Of a stretch of 64,000 nucleotides of DNA, positions 17,440 to 25,274 are shown in pieces. Numbering within the stretch: position 1 is the stretch's first letter; the number at the start of each line of letters is the position of its first letter. This stretch comes from Gordonia rhizosphera NBRC 16068 (GTDB taxonomy: Bacteria > Actinomycetota > Actinomycetes > Mycobacteriales > Mycobacteriaceae), in NCBI RefSeq assembly GCF_000298195.1, contig NZ_BAHC01000028.1:1-64000 (forward strand). Direction: 5' to 3'. The notes beneath the pieces are model-generated. The model was not told the DNA's origin. It saw only the letters and a list, made by a program, of their open reading frames with translations, and did no database searches. Made by a program: the position numbers and the translations under genes.

Positions 17440-18252
17440 CTACGAGACCGGCTCGAGGAGCTCCGGTCCGTTGTTGGCGACGCGGTTGACCAGCGGCGCG
17501 ACCTCGCGGATGTCGATGGCATCGGCGATCGCATCGGTCGGCGGCGCGAACAGATCCGCCGGCGCCACATGATCGGGATCAAGCCACGCATCCCAGCTGT
17601 CGAAGGGCATGATCAGCGGCATCCGGTCGTGCACGTCACGAAGGTGGCCGACGGCGTCGGTGGTCAGGATCGAGCAGCTCAGCAGCGGCGGTGCATCCCT
17701 CGGTGCGTCCTTAGGACGCCACACCGACCACAGACCGGCCATGAACAGCCGGGTGCCGTCGTGCGGCGACATGAAGAACGGCACCTTCGTCGGTTTGCCC
17801 TTCGAATCCGGCGGCCCCTTCTTCCACTCGTACCAGCCGTCCATCGGGACCAGGCAGCGCCGCGACTTCACCGAGGTGCGGAACGAACTCTTCTGCGCCG
17901 CGGTCTCTGCGCGGGCGTTGAACAGCAACGGTCCCTTGCCGACCTCCTTGGCCCACGCCGGGACCAGCCCCCACCGCATGGCGCGGATCCGCAGCGCCGG
18001 ATCGTCGTCGGGATCATCGGGGTCATGACGTTTGACCACCGTCATGACGGTCGTCGTCGGTGCGACGTTGTAGTTGGATCCCGGGACCCCGGCCGGCCGG
18101 GAAACCGGGGCGGACTCCGCCGACGACGAGTCCTCCACCCGCGCGGCGCTGCTGCCGCTGCCGGGATCGAGGGGGACGGGCACCTCGTTGATTGCGTCGA
18201 TCTCCGCGGCGAGCTTCGCCGGATCGGTGGTCACCGCATATCGTCCGCACAT
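17440..18252 (-). CDS. SRAP-domain protein (YedK/HMCES family, abasic-site crosslinking)
   Basis: This 270-aa protein begins MCGRYAVTT; after Met removal Cys2 becomes N-terminal and forms the thiazolidine link to abasic sites in single-stranded DNA. Other family landmarks are YNVAPTT, GLVPAW, FNARAET (catalytic Glu) and CLVPMDGWYEW. It protects and marks abasic sites at stalled forks and is often SOS-linked. A linker of about 40 residues rich in Ser, Asp and Pro (residues 25-65) separates the first strand from the core and may be an insertion. Confidence 0.92.
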   Translation of the reverse strand: MCGRYAVTTDPAKLAAEIDAINEVPVPLDPGSGSSAARVEDSSSAESAPVSRPAGVPGSNYNVAPTTTVMTVVKRHDPDDPDDDPALRIRAMRWGLVPAWAKEVGKGPLLFNARAETAAQKSSFRTSVKSRRCLVPMDGWYEWKKGPPDSKGKPTKVPFFMSPHDGTRLFMAGLWSVWRPKDAPRDAPPLLSCSILTTDAVGHLRDVHDRMPLIMPFDSWDAWLDPDHVAPADLFAPPTDAIADAIDIREVAPLVNRVANNGPELLEPVS

Positions 18253-18273
18253 GCCTCCATGCTGACACGCACC

Positions 18274-18777
18274 TCAGACAGCGATGTCGGCGACGACCGC
18301 GCCGGTCACCGCGACCAGGTCGGTCGGTGCGAGCGAGACCTCGAGTCCGCGCCGCCCGGCGCTGCAATAGACCCGCGGCCACTGCAGGGCCGAGGAGTCC
18401 ACCACGGTCGCCAACGCGGTCTTCTGCCCGATGGGGGAGACCCCACCGAGCACATACCCGGTGGAACGGGTGACGGCCTTCGCGTCGGCCATCTGGGCCT
18501 TCGAAGCGCCCGGCACCGCCTCCGACAGCGCGGCCGCCGCGGCCTTGAGGGACAGTTTGCGGGGCACCGGCACCACGGCGACAGCGAGTGTTCCCGCGAG
18601 ATCGATCACCAGTGTCTTGAAGATCTGCGCCGGATCGACGCCGAGGGCCCGTCCGAGGACGGCGACGGCCTCTTCACCGTAGGAGTCGCTACGGGCGTCG
18701 TGTCGGTAGCGATGTACATCGTGGCTGACGCCTGCCCGTTCGAGCGCGGCAACCGCCGGGGTCGCGGCCATCGGCAT
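18274..18777 (-). CDS. ybaK: Cys-tRNA(Pro)/Cys-tRNA(Cys) deacylase YbaK
   Basis: This 167-aa protein of the YbaK/ProX editing family has IFKTLVIDL with the conserved Lys, VPRKLSLKAAAAA, and GYVLGGVSPIGQK. It hydrolyses cysteine mischarged onto tRNA(Pro) in trans. It starts ATG-CCG-ATG, so either Met could be used. It is divergent from sigH, whose promoter lies in the 147-bp gap, and 21 bp downstream of it is the SRAP gene on the same strand. Confidence 0.9.
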   Translation of the reverse strand: MPMAATPAVAALERAGVSHDVHRYRHDARSDSYGEEAVAVLGRALGVDPAQIFKTLVIDLAGTLAVAVVPVPRKLSLKAAAAALSEAVPGASKAQMADAKAVTRSTGYVLGGVSPIGQKTALATVVDSSALQWPRVYCSAGRRGLEVSLAPTDLVAVTGAVVADIAV

Positions 18778-18801
18778 GGTCTCCCTTCACAGGCGGTCCT
18801 C

Positions 18802-18827
18802 GGAACATTTGAGACGATCGCGCTGTT
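18802..18827 (+). promoter_or_regulatory. SigH-type promoter of sigH (GGAAC-N18-GTT)
   Basis: GGAAC (18802-18806), an 18-bp spacer, then GTT (18825-18827) matches the SigH/SigR-family consensus GGAAY-N18-20-GTT. It lies about 100 bp before the sigH start, implying positive autoregulation under thiol-oxidative stress, as is established for mycobacterial SigH. Confidence 0.75.
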
Positions 18828-18924
18828 GTGTCGGATGTCGACGGTTCGGCAAGTCCATCCCCGTCCACCGTGACCAGAAGATTTCCGCCTGGAGAAGGCC
18901 ACTAGAGGAAGGTAGCCCAGCTCG

Positions 18925-19833
18925 ATGAGTACCCTCGGTCTGCTCGACGCACCGCTGTCGGCTCCCGGGTCCGGCGACCGGTCCGGCGCCGTGTCCGCAA
19001 CCGCATCGGTAAGCTTGAACGACATCGGTCAGGCGGCTCCCGATCCCCTGTGGATCATCGAGGCACCGGCCGCCGTGTCCGCGCCTGCCGTCACCGAAGG
19101 GATCGTAGTGGTCGAACCCGAGTCATCCGAGCAGCCGTCCGCCGTCGACATCGACGGCAACGACATCGATACGGGGGCCGACGCGTCGGAGGCCCCCGGC
19201 GTCAGCTCGCAGGCCCCGCGGCGTACCGACCCGGCGGAGAGCGCAGAAGAGCTGACCGAGCGTTTCGAACGCGACGCCCTGCCGTTGCTCGACCAGATGT
19301 TCGGCGCCGCGCTGCGGATGACACGCAACCCGGCCGACGCCGAGGACCTGGTGCAGGAGACCTACGTGAAGGCGTTCTCGGCGTTCTCGTCGTTCCGCGA
19401 GGGCACCAACCTCAAGGCCTGGCTGTATCGCATTCTGACGAACACTTACATCAACGGCTACCGCAAGAAGCAGCGGCAGCCCGCCCAGTATCCGACCGAC
19501 GAGATCACCGACTGGCAGCTCGCGGCCACCGCCGAGCATTCGTCGACCGGGTTGCGGTCGGCGGAGATCGAGGCACTCGAGGCGCTACCCGACGACGACA
19601 TCAAGGCGGCCCTGCAGGCGCTGCCGGAGGATTTCCGGATGGCGGTCTACTACGCCGACGTGGAGGGGCTTCCGTACAAGGAGATCGCGGAGATCATGGA
19701 CACCCCGATCGGAACCGTCATGTCGCGTCTGCACCGCGGGCGTCGGCAGCTGCGTGAACTGCTCGCCGACGTCGCGCGCGAGCGCGGCTTCAACCGGGCG
19801 GCCCGTAACTCGGAGAGCGAGGTCGCGCGATGA
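18925..19833 (+). CDS. sigH: RNA polymerase ECF sigma factor SigH
   Basis: This ECF sigma factor of the heat- and oxidative-stress SigH/SigR group has sigma-2 around residues 108-175 ([21 protein letters not shown], split by [16 protein letters not shown]) and sigma-4 around 215-280 ([44 protein letters not shown]). The chosen ATG gives 302 aa, about 85-90 residues longer at the N-terminus than the M. tuberculosis protein. That extra part is acidic and Ser/Ala-rich. GAGGAAGG lies 12 nt upstream. A later start cannot be excluded. It is co-transcribed with rshA through an ATGA overlap. Confidence 0.95.
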   Translation: MSTLGLLDAPLSAPGSGDRSGAVSATASVSLNDIGQAAPDPLWIIEAPAAVSAPAVTEGIVVVEPESSEQPSAVDIDGNDIDTGADASEAPGVSSQAPRRTDPAESAEELTERFERDALPLLDQMFGAALRMTRNPADAEDLVQETYVKAFSAFSSFREGTNLKAWLYRILTNTYINGYRKKQRQPAQYPTDEITDWQLAATAEHSSTGLRSAEIEALEALPDDDIKAALQALPEDFRMAVYYADVEGLPYKEIAEIMDTPIGTVMSRLHRGRRQLRELLADVARERGFNRAARNSESEVAR

Positions 19834-20141
19834 GTGGCGCACCGCAGCATTCCCACGAGGCCCACGAGGACGACCCCGAATTCCTGCAGCACGACTGCTC
19901 GGCGGTGATCGCCGACGTCTGGCTCCTGCTGGACAACGAATGTGACACCGGCGCCCGGGCCCGGCTGCAGGGACACCTGGACAACTGCCCGTCCTGCCTC
20001 GCGCACTACGGCATCGAACAGCAACTGAAGATGCTGATCAACCGCAAGTGCGGGGGCGACCACGCACCCGAGGGGCTGCGTGAGCGGCTGCGGGTGGAGA
20101 TCCGTAAGACGGTCATCGTCCGCGAGACCGAGGAACGCTGA
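19830..20141 (+). CDS. rshA: Anti-sigma factor RshA (zinc-binding ZAS family)
   Basis: This 103-aa anti-sigma factor has the redox-sensing zinc motif H-x3-C-x2-C (HLDNCPSC), with additional cysteines in HDCSAV and LLDNEC. In mycobacteria the reduced zinc form binds and silences SigH and disulfide stress releases it. The gene overlaps the sigH stop by 4 bp, keeping stoichiometry tight. A strong hairpin terminator follows at 20192-20231. Confidence 0.95.
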   Translation: MSGAPQHSHEAHEDDPEFLQHDCSAVIADVWLLLDNECDTGARARLQGHLDNCPSCLAHYGIEQQLKMLINRKCGGDHAPEGLRERLRVEIRKTVIVRETEER

Positions 20142-20191
20142 CCGCGGCCCGACCAGGCGAGTAATCGGACGGACGAGCGATCAGAAGACGA

Positions 20192-20231
20192 CGACGGCGC
20201 CCAGATCCTTTCACAGGGCTGGGCGCCGTCG
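20192..20231. terminator. Bidirectional hairpin terminator (rshA / bL37)
   Basis: CGACGGCGCCCAG (20192-20204) pairs perfectly with CTGGGCGCCGTCG (20219-20231), a 13-bp stem with a 14-nt loop, followed on the plus strand by CTGTCTTTC. It lies between the convergent rshA and bL37 genes and can end transcription in both directions. Confidence 0.75.
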
Positions 20232-20255
20232 CTGTCTTTCCGATCGTGTCGCGAC

Positions 20256-20330
20256 TCAGGAATTGGGACGCCGACCGTGGTTGGCTGCGTTCTTCTTCCG
20301 AGCGCGCTTCTTGCGTCCGCGCTTACCCAT
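20256..20330 (-). CDS. Large-subunit ribosomal protein bL37 (24 aa)
   Basis: The reverse strand encodes MGKRGRKKRARKKNAANHGR plus RPNS, then TGA. The start has an ideal Shine-Dalgarno (AAGGAG, 7 nt upstream). The extreme Lys/Arg content and the ending NHGRRPN-S match the tiny actinobacterial 50S protein bL37 first seen in mycobacterial ribosome structures, as I recall the family sequence. It would bind 23S rRNA. Such a short gene is missed by default gene callers. It is convergent with rshA. Confidence 0.85.
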   Translation of the reverse strand: MGKRGRKKRARKKNAANHGRRPNS

Positions 20331-20446
20331 GATGGTCTCCTTCGTGCTATGTGCGTCGCCCATTGTCCCATGACGGTCGTTTCCCATTACCGGCAGGCGG
20401 CCCCGACAGGTCATCGGGTGCACAGTGGGTGGGCTAGTTTATGTCC

Positions 20447-20662
20447 ATGGCTGAAGACGTCGTGGCAGAGATCGTGGCGAGCGTCCTGGAGGTGTCGGCC
20501 AGTGCGGGCCAGCGGGTCGACGTCGGAGACACCCTGGTCCTGCTGGAGTCGATGAAGATGGAGATCCCCGTCCTCGCCGAGGAACCGGGAACCCTCGCCG
20601 ACGTCAAGGTCAAGGTCGGCGATGTCATCCAGGCCGGTGACGTCATCGCCGTCTACGAGTAG
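20447..20662 (+). CDS. Biotin/lipoyl-attachment carrier protein (Rv3221c-like)
   Basis: This 71-aa single biotinyl domain has the acceptor Lys37 in ESMKMEIP and the hairpin ending VGDVIQAGDVIAVYE. It is a stand-alone carrier without a carboxylase domain. The start MAEDVVAEIV is supported by TAGTTT (20435-20440) 6 nt upstream, a leaderless signature, over the ATG two codons earlier. It sits between bL37 and pdtaS as in mycobacteria. Its carboxylase partner is unknown. Confidence 0.9.
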   Translation: MAEDVVAEIVASVLEVSASAGQRVDVGDTLVLLESMKMEIPVLAEEPGTLADVKVKVGDVIQAGDVIAVYE

Positions 20663-20711
20663 CGCGCCCGGGCCCACGATCCGTCGCACTGACCGCTGAG
20701 ATCCCACGTCG

Positions 20712-22217
20712 ATGTCGACCCTCGCCGATCTGCTCGCCGAGCACACCACCTTGTCCGACGCCGCCGCCGGGCACCTGCAGCGCCTGGTCGCCGAATGGCA
20801 GTTGCTCGCCGACCTCTCGTTTGCCGATCTCCTGCTGTCGGTGCGCACCGAGAACGGTGCGGTCATCACCGTCGCCCAATGCCGACCCAACACCGCCTCG
20901 ACGGTGTACGCGCGCGACGAGGTGGGCGCGGTCGCCGACGACACGATGCGACCACAACTCGAACGGGCGCTCACCGCCGGCACCGTCCTGCGCGACGAGG
21001 ACCCACAGTGGGTCGGCACGCTCGCGATCCGACGAGAGGCGGTGCCCGTCGGGTTCGAAGAGGGCACCGACGCCATCGCGGTCCTTTCGCGTGCGGTCGA
21101 CCTGACGCACCCGCGTCTGCCGTCACCGCTGGAACTGGCCTACCAGGACTCCGCCAACGATCTGTGTCAGATGGTCGCCGACGGCACGTTCCCACAGCAG
21201 GAAGGCAATCCGCGGGGCCTGTCGACGCCACGAGCCGGGGACGGCTTCGTCCGCGTCGACGAGAACGCCACGGTGGTCTACGCGAGTCCCAACGCGCTGT
21301 CGGCGTTTCACCGTATGGGCTGGAACGCGGAACTGAACAACACCCGGTTGTCGGAGGTGACGGCCTCCTTGTTGACCGATCCATTCGTGTCCGAGGACGT
21401 CGCGATGATGATCGACGCGGCCGCGGGCGTCGCGACCGTGCCTGCCGGCCCGTACCGCGATGTGGGGATGCGGATGGAGGCCGACGCGCGGCGGGCGACG
21501 GTGCTGATCCGGGCGGTGCCGCTGCGTCCGCGCGGTGTCAGTACCGGCGCGGTGGTGCTCATCCGCGACGTCACCGAGGTCAAGCGACGCGACCTGGCCC
21601 TCATCAGCAAGGACGCGACGATCCGCGAGATCCATCACCGGGTGAAGAACAACCTGCAGTCCGTGTCGGCGCTGCTCCGTCTGCAGGCCCGAAGGACCAC
21701 GAATCCCGAGGCGCGCGGGGCGCTCACCGAGGCCGTGCGCCGGGTGGCATCGATCGCGCTGGTCCACGAGCTGCTCTCGGGCAGCGTCGACGAGGAGGTC
21801 GACCTCGACGAGGTGGTCGACCGTTTGGTCCCCATCCTGGTGGACGTCGCATCGGGTGACACACCGGTGACGGTGCGTCACCGCGATCGCCTCGGTGTGC
21901 TGTCCGCGGAACTCGCGATGCCGCTGGTGATGGTGCTGACCGAACTGATCCAGAACGCGATCGAGCACGGTTTCGCCGGCACACAGAGCGACAGCGAGAT
22001 CGAGATCGTCGCGGACCGTGATGTCCGTCAGGTGCGGATCACGGTCCGCGACAACGGCTCCGGCTTACCCGACGGGTTCGATCCGGCCGCGTCCGATCGC
22101 CTCGGGCTGCAGATCGTGCAGACCCTCGTGTCGATCGAACTCGGCGGCACCCTGACCATGGGCCCCAACCCGTCGGGTCGGGGCACCGAGGTGAGTGTGG
22201 TGTTCCCGTGGCGGTGA
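20712..22217 (+). CDS. pdtaS: Sensor histidine kinase PdtaS
   Basis: This 501-aa cytosolic kinase has an N-terminal GAF-type domain (about 1-150), a PAS domain (about 175-295), a HisKA_2-type dimerisation region with the phosphoacceptor at His308/309 (REIHHRVKNNLQSVSALLRLQ), and an HATPase end with N (LTELIQNAIEHGF) and G (DNGSGLPDGF, LGLQIV) boxes. In mycobacteria PdtaS phosphorylates the distant RNA-binding antiterminator PdtaR; no response regulator is adjacent here either. No membrane segments are present. Confidence 0.94.
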   Translation: MSTLADLLAEHTTLSDAAAGHLQRLVAEWQLLADLSFADLLLSVRTENGAVITVAQCRPNTASTVYARDEVGAVADDTMRPQLERALTAGTVLRDEDPQWVGTLAIRREAVPVGFEEGTDAIAVLSRAVDLTHPRLPSPLELAYQDSANDLCQMVADGTFPQQEGNPRGLSTPRAGDGFVRVDENATVVYASPNALSAFHRMGWNAELNNTRLSEVTASLLTDPFVSEDVAMMIDAAAGVATVPAGPYRDVGMRMEADARRATVLIRAVPLRPRGVSTGAVVLIRDVTEVKRRDLALISKDATIREIHHRVKNNLQSVSALLRLQARRTTNPEARGALTEAVRRVASIALVHELLSGSVDEEVDLDEVVDRLVPILVDVASGDTPVTVRHRDRLGVLSAELAMPLVMVLTELIQNAIEHGFAGTQSDSEIEIVADRDVRQVRITVRDNGSGLPDGFDPAASDRLGLQIVQTLVSIELGGTLTMGPNPSGRGTEVSVVFPWR

Positions 22218-22322
22218 TCCCCCCGAAGTCCCCGAAGTGGAGTACCCACGGTGATCGCCCGTGGGCACTGCCCCCCGAATCCCCCGAATGCTGTGGCACC
22301 GCACGAATCGTCGGTGCGCAGA

Positions 22323-22354
22323 CGAAGAGACCCGGCCGGGGCCGGGTCTCTTCG
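22323..22354. terminator. Bidirectional terminator between pdtaS and whiB1
   Basis: CGAAGAGACCCGGCC (22323-22337) pairs perfectly with GGCCGGGTCTCTTCG (22340-22354), a 15-bp stem with almost no loop, between convergent pdtaS and whiB1. A smaller hairpin (CCCACG 22245-22250 with CGTGGG 22260-22265) precedes it just after the pdtaS stop. Confidence 0.7.
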
Positions 22355-22383
22355 ATGCCGTTTCCGGCTGGGTCTCGGCCCCG

Positions 22384-22638
22384 TTAGACGCTGCTCCGCG
22401 TACGCGTGCGAGCCGTGCGCCGCTTGAGCGCGCGCCGCTCGTCTTCGCTCATCCCACCCCAGACGCCTGCGTCCTGTCCGGACTCCAGCGCCCACGACAG
22501 GCACTCGGCCGTGACGGGGCAGCGGGCGCAGACGAGCTTCGCATCGGCGACCTGCGCGATGGCCGGGCCACTGGTTCCCACCGGGAAGAACAGTTCCGGG
22601 TCTTCGTCGCGACAAATAGCCTTGTGACGCCAGTCCAT
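22384..22638 (-). CDS. whiB1: WhiB1, [4Fe-4S] nitric-oxide-responsive transcriptional regulator
   Basis: This 84-aa protein begins MDWRHKAICRDEDPELFFPV. The four cluster cysteines are C9, C37, C40 and C46; the turn is GVWGGM; the basic C-terminus is [16 protein letters not shown]. WhiB1 is essential in mycobacteria, binds SigA region 4 and is switched by nitric oxide. The ATG at 22638 has GAAGGAG upstream; an in-frame ATG 10 codons earlier is not conserved with mycobacterial WhiB1. A CRP-like site lies about 110 bp upstream. Confidence 0.96.
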   Translation of the reverse strand: MDWRHKAICRDEDPELFFPVGTSGPAIAQVADAKLVCARCPVTAECLSWALESGQDAGVWGGMSEDERRALKRRTARTRTRSSV

Positions 22639-23048
22639 TCCTTCTCCTTCAGGTGCTTGACGCACCACTCGACAACTCCCATTGCTGGTTTGTTGTGGCT
22701 GTAACCGCTAGTTCACGCGGACCCACCAAATGTTTCCGCACTGTTGCTTGTGAATACTTTCACGAATCCAGGCGAAGTCAATGGTCTTCCGTAACACGTG
22801 TGCAATATCACTGTGCTGTGATGGTTCCCGAAGGGGGTCCCTGCACTCGGTTGTTCACCGCTGTACTATGCTACCGGTCCGGCGGGCCGATGTCTCGGTA
22901 ATTCCCCTGGTTGTCGTCTGAAACACCTGGTGGTGTTCACGTCACCGACGCTATCGTGTTACTCATGCCACTCCGACGATGTTGATCCTCGTCACGCCGA
23001 CTGACCGTCACCGCGTCCCTCGCGGCTCTCGCCGAGGACGCCATCCCG
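22639..23048. other. 410-bp divergent intergenic region (whiB1 / MFS)
   Basis: The region is lower in GC than its surroundings and holds the whiB1 leader with its Shine-Dalgarno (22645-22651), the CRP-like box, and the upstream part of the MFS frame, including a short ATG reading stopped by TGA at 22983-22985. A plus-strand open frame at 22653-22901 shows no family resemblance and is not called. Confidence 0.6.
22749..22764 (-). promoter_or_regulatory. CRP/GlxR-type cAMP receptor protein site upstream of whiB1
   Basis: TGTGA-N6-TCACG differs by one base from the CRP consensus TGTGA-N6-TCACA. It lies 111-126 bp upstream of the whiB1 start. In M. tuberculosis whiB1 is a known target of the cAMP receptor protein, so conservation of the control is likely. 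Confidence 0.65.
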
Positions 23049-24242
23049 TTGTACCCGATCTATGCGGTGATGTTCGCCGATCCGGTGTCCGGCGGTGGAT
23101 TGTCGCCCGGGGCGATCTCCGGACTCTTCGTCATCTGGTCGCTGTGCATGTTCGGGTTCGAGATCCCGACGGGAGTGCTCGCCGACCGGATGTCGCGTCG
23201 ATCGCTGCTGGTGGCGGGGCCTTTGCTGACCGGGACGGGATTCGCCCTGTGGACGTGGTGCCCGTCGTTCGGCGCCTACGCGGCGGGTTTCGTGCTGTGG
23301 GCCGCCGGGTCGGCGTTGCGGTCGGGGACCCTGCAGGCGCTGCTCTACGACACCCTCGCCGCGCGTGATCAGGCCCACCGATACGTCGCGCTGGCCGGGC
23401 GGGTACGCGCGATGGGTGCGGCGGGCGTCCTGTTCGGGACCGTACTGGCCGTCCCGCTGACCGCCTGGGGCGGGTACCGGGCCGTCGGTATCGCCAGCGT
23501 CGTCGCCTGCCTGCTGTGTTCGGCAGCGTCGGCACTGCTGCCGGAGGACGCCCCGCCGCGACGGCCACCACCGGCCTCGGCGGACGGCACCGGCACCCAC
23601 AGCGACACTTGCACCGACAGCGAGACTGGCGCGGCCGGTGTTCGCGAGGTCCTCTCGGACGCGGTGCGCCGGGTCTACCGGATCCGCGCGGTGCGGCGGG
23701 TGTTCGTGCTGGTCGTCGCGCTGACCTGGGTCGGCGCGCTCGACGAGTATCTCCCGCTGCTCGCCGACGAGCTGTGGCCCGGTGCCGCGGCGGCGACCGG
23801 TGTATCGCTCCTGATGGTGGTCGTCGCCGTCGGTGACATCGTCGGCGGTCACGCCGCCGCTCTGACCTCGACGATGCGGCCCCGCCGACTCGGCCGCTGG
23901 CTGCTCGGCGGGGCCGGTGCGCTGGCCGCCGGTGCGATGACGGGACATCCCGCCGGGATCGTGCTGGTCTCGTTCGGTTTCGCGGTGTTCGGGTGGTCGC
24001 TGGTGATCGCCGACGCGATGCTGCAGGATCGCGTGCCCTCGCGATCCCGGGCGACGACCACGTCGATCGTCGGGGTCGGGGAGGAGATGGTGGCGATCGT
24101 CGCCTTCGGCGCCTGGGCGCTCGGCTCGCAGTCGTTCGGACCGACGACGCTGTTCACCCTCGCCGCGGTGCCCTATCTGGCGATCTCGCTGCCGTTGCTG
24201 GTCTCGTGTGGCGCGACCACCGCGATCGCGTCGCGACGATGA
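23049..24242 (+). CDS. MFS transporter, 5' end uncertain or disrupted
   Basis: The called frame gives 397 aa from a TTG, starting inside what looks like the first helix. Codons upstream continue the helix (LTVTASLAALAEDAIP before LYPIYAVMF), but no ATG or GTG exists between the TGA at 22983 and the TTG. An in-frame ATG at 22965 reads only MPLRRC before that TGA. Either a CTG/TTG start is used or a point change broke the gene. The body has the family loop EIPTGVLADRMSRRSLL and a hydrophilic middle loop of about 40 residues. It overlaps the convergent lipid kinase by 70 bp. Confidence 0.75.
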   Translation: MYPIYAVMFADPVSGGGLSPGAISGLFVIWSLCMFGFEIPTGVLADRMSRRSLLVAGPLLTGTGFALWTWCPSFGAYAAGFVLWAAGSALRSGTLQALLYDTLAARDQAHRYVALAGRVRAMGAAGVLFGTVLAVPLTAWGGYRAVGIASVVACLLCSAASALLPEDAPPRRPPPASADGTGTHSDTCTDSETGAAGVREVLSDAVRRVYRIRAVRRVFVLVVALTWVGALDEYLPLLADELWPGAAAATGVSLLMVVVAVGDIVGGHAAALTSTMRPRRLGRWLLGGAGALAAGAMTGHPAGIVLVSFGFAVFGWSLVIADAMLQDRVPSRSRATTTSIVGVGEEMVAIVAFGAWALGSQSFGPTTLFTLAAVPYLAISLPLLVSCGATTAIASRR

Positions 24243-25138
24243 CCGAACTCCACGACGGTGTGGGCGCCGATGTAGTCACCGTCCATCTGGACATCGATGG
24301 GTTCCTCGGCGCGGAACCGCACCCACTCGACGTCGTCGTCGCGGTAGAGGTGTCGGCCCTTGGGGCTGCGATGGGTGAGCAGTCGCGCGGCGAGCGGCAG
24401 GTTGCGCGACACCGCGGTCGAGGTGGCCGCGAACAAGCCGAGACGGCTGTCGAAGTCGGTGGTCGGATTGGTGCGGATCTCGTAGTTGCCGAGATAGGTC
24501 CAGGGGCTGGTGTTGCTGACGAAACCGAAGCGGACGCCGGGGATCGGCTCGTGGTCGGGTACCTCGACGGTGAACGACGACGTGTTGCCCGCATGCCGGA
24601 GAAACGACATGATCGTCGTCCGCAGATACCGGGCAGGCGTCGCGGACTTGCCGGCGTGGCGCTTGTCCTCCATCGCGTGCACCACGATGGCGTCCATCCC
24701 CATGCCGGTGTTGAACAGGAACCATCGATCGGCGGTGTGGCCGAGCCCGATGCTGCGGCATTCGCCGGCCTCGAGGAGCTCGATGAGCTGTGCGGTGGCG
24801 GCCAGGGGATCGCCGAGGATGCCGAGGGTGCGGGCGAAGACGTTGGCGCTGCCGCCCGGTATCACCCCGAGACGGGGCACGCGGCGGGGCGTCGGGATCG
24901 ATCCGGGAGCACCGAGCAGGCCGTTGACCGCCTCGTTCACCGAACCGTCGCCACCGTGCACCAGCACCACGTCGAACCCGTCGTCGGCGGCGCGCCGCGC
25001 CAGCTCGCCGGCGTGGCCGCGGTGTGTGGTGTGTTCGACGTCGAGGCGGAAGCGCGAGCTGAGGGTGTGCGCGAGCGCGTCGCGACCGGCCGGGGTGGTG
25101 GCGGTGGCGAACGGGTTGACGATGAGCAGCACGCGCAC
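24173..25138 (-). CDS. Diacylglycerol kinase-family lipid kinase
   Basis: This 321-aa protein starts at GTG (VRVLLIVNPFATATTP). The N-terminal DAGK catalytic domain has VNPFA, GGDGSVNEAVNGLL (nucleotide loop) and the PGGSANVFARTLGI motif. The C-terminal half has FNTGMGMDA and DGDYIGAHTVVEF. It would phosphorylate a lipid such as diacylglycerol or a sphingoid base with ATP. It corresponds by position to Rv3218 next to whiB1. The extension to 25381 has no start signal and would enter the neighbouring gene. Confidence 0.9.
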   Translation of the reverse strand: MRVLLIVNPFATATTPAGRDALAHTLSSRFRLDVEHTTHRGHAGELARRAADDGFDVVLVHGGDGSVNEAVNGLLGAPGSIPTPRRVPRLGVIPGGSANVFARTLGILGDPLAATAQLIELLEAGECRSIGLGHTADRWFLFNTGMGMDAIVVHAMEDKRHAGKSATPARYLRTTIMSFLRHAGNTSSFTVEVPDHEPIPGVRFGFVSNTSPWTYLGNYEIRTNPTTDFDSRLGLFAATSTAVSRNLPLAARLLTHRSPKGRHLYRDDDVEWVRFRAEEPIDVQMDGDYIGAHTVVEFGHRRDAIAVVAPHETSNGSEIAR

Positions 25139-25274
25139 GAGTCCCCACGATATGGGGTCCGGCTCTGTGACGCGCACCCCACCGTCGGGTCGGCCCGCGG
25201 GCGCGGGGCCGAGCGGCGCCGGCCGGGACCTCACCCATAGGCTGGACCCGTGAGCGATCTGGTGGTGTGTCCAT

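Noticed and set aside
22799-22811. Second CRP site (TGTGC...TCAC) upstream of whiB1
   Set aside because: The half-sites are separated by 4 bp, not 6, so it does not fit the CRP geometry.
22653-22901. 82-codon plus-strand frame in the whiB1 upstream region
   Set aside because: It covers the whiB1 leader and CRP-like box, has no recognisable ribosome site and shows no protein-like composition.
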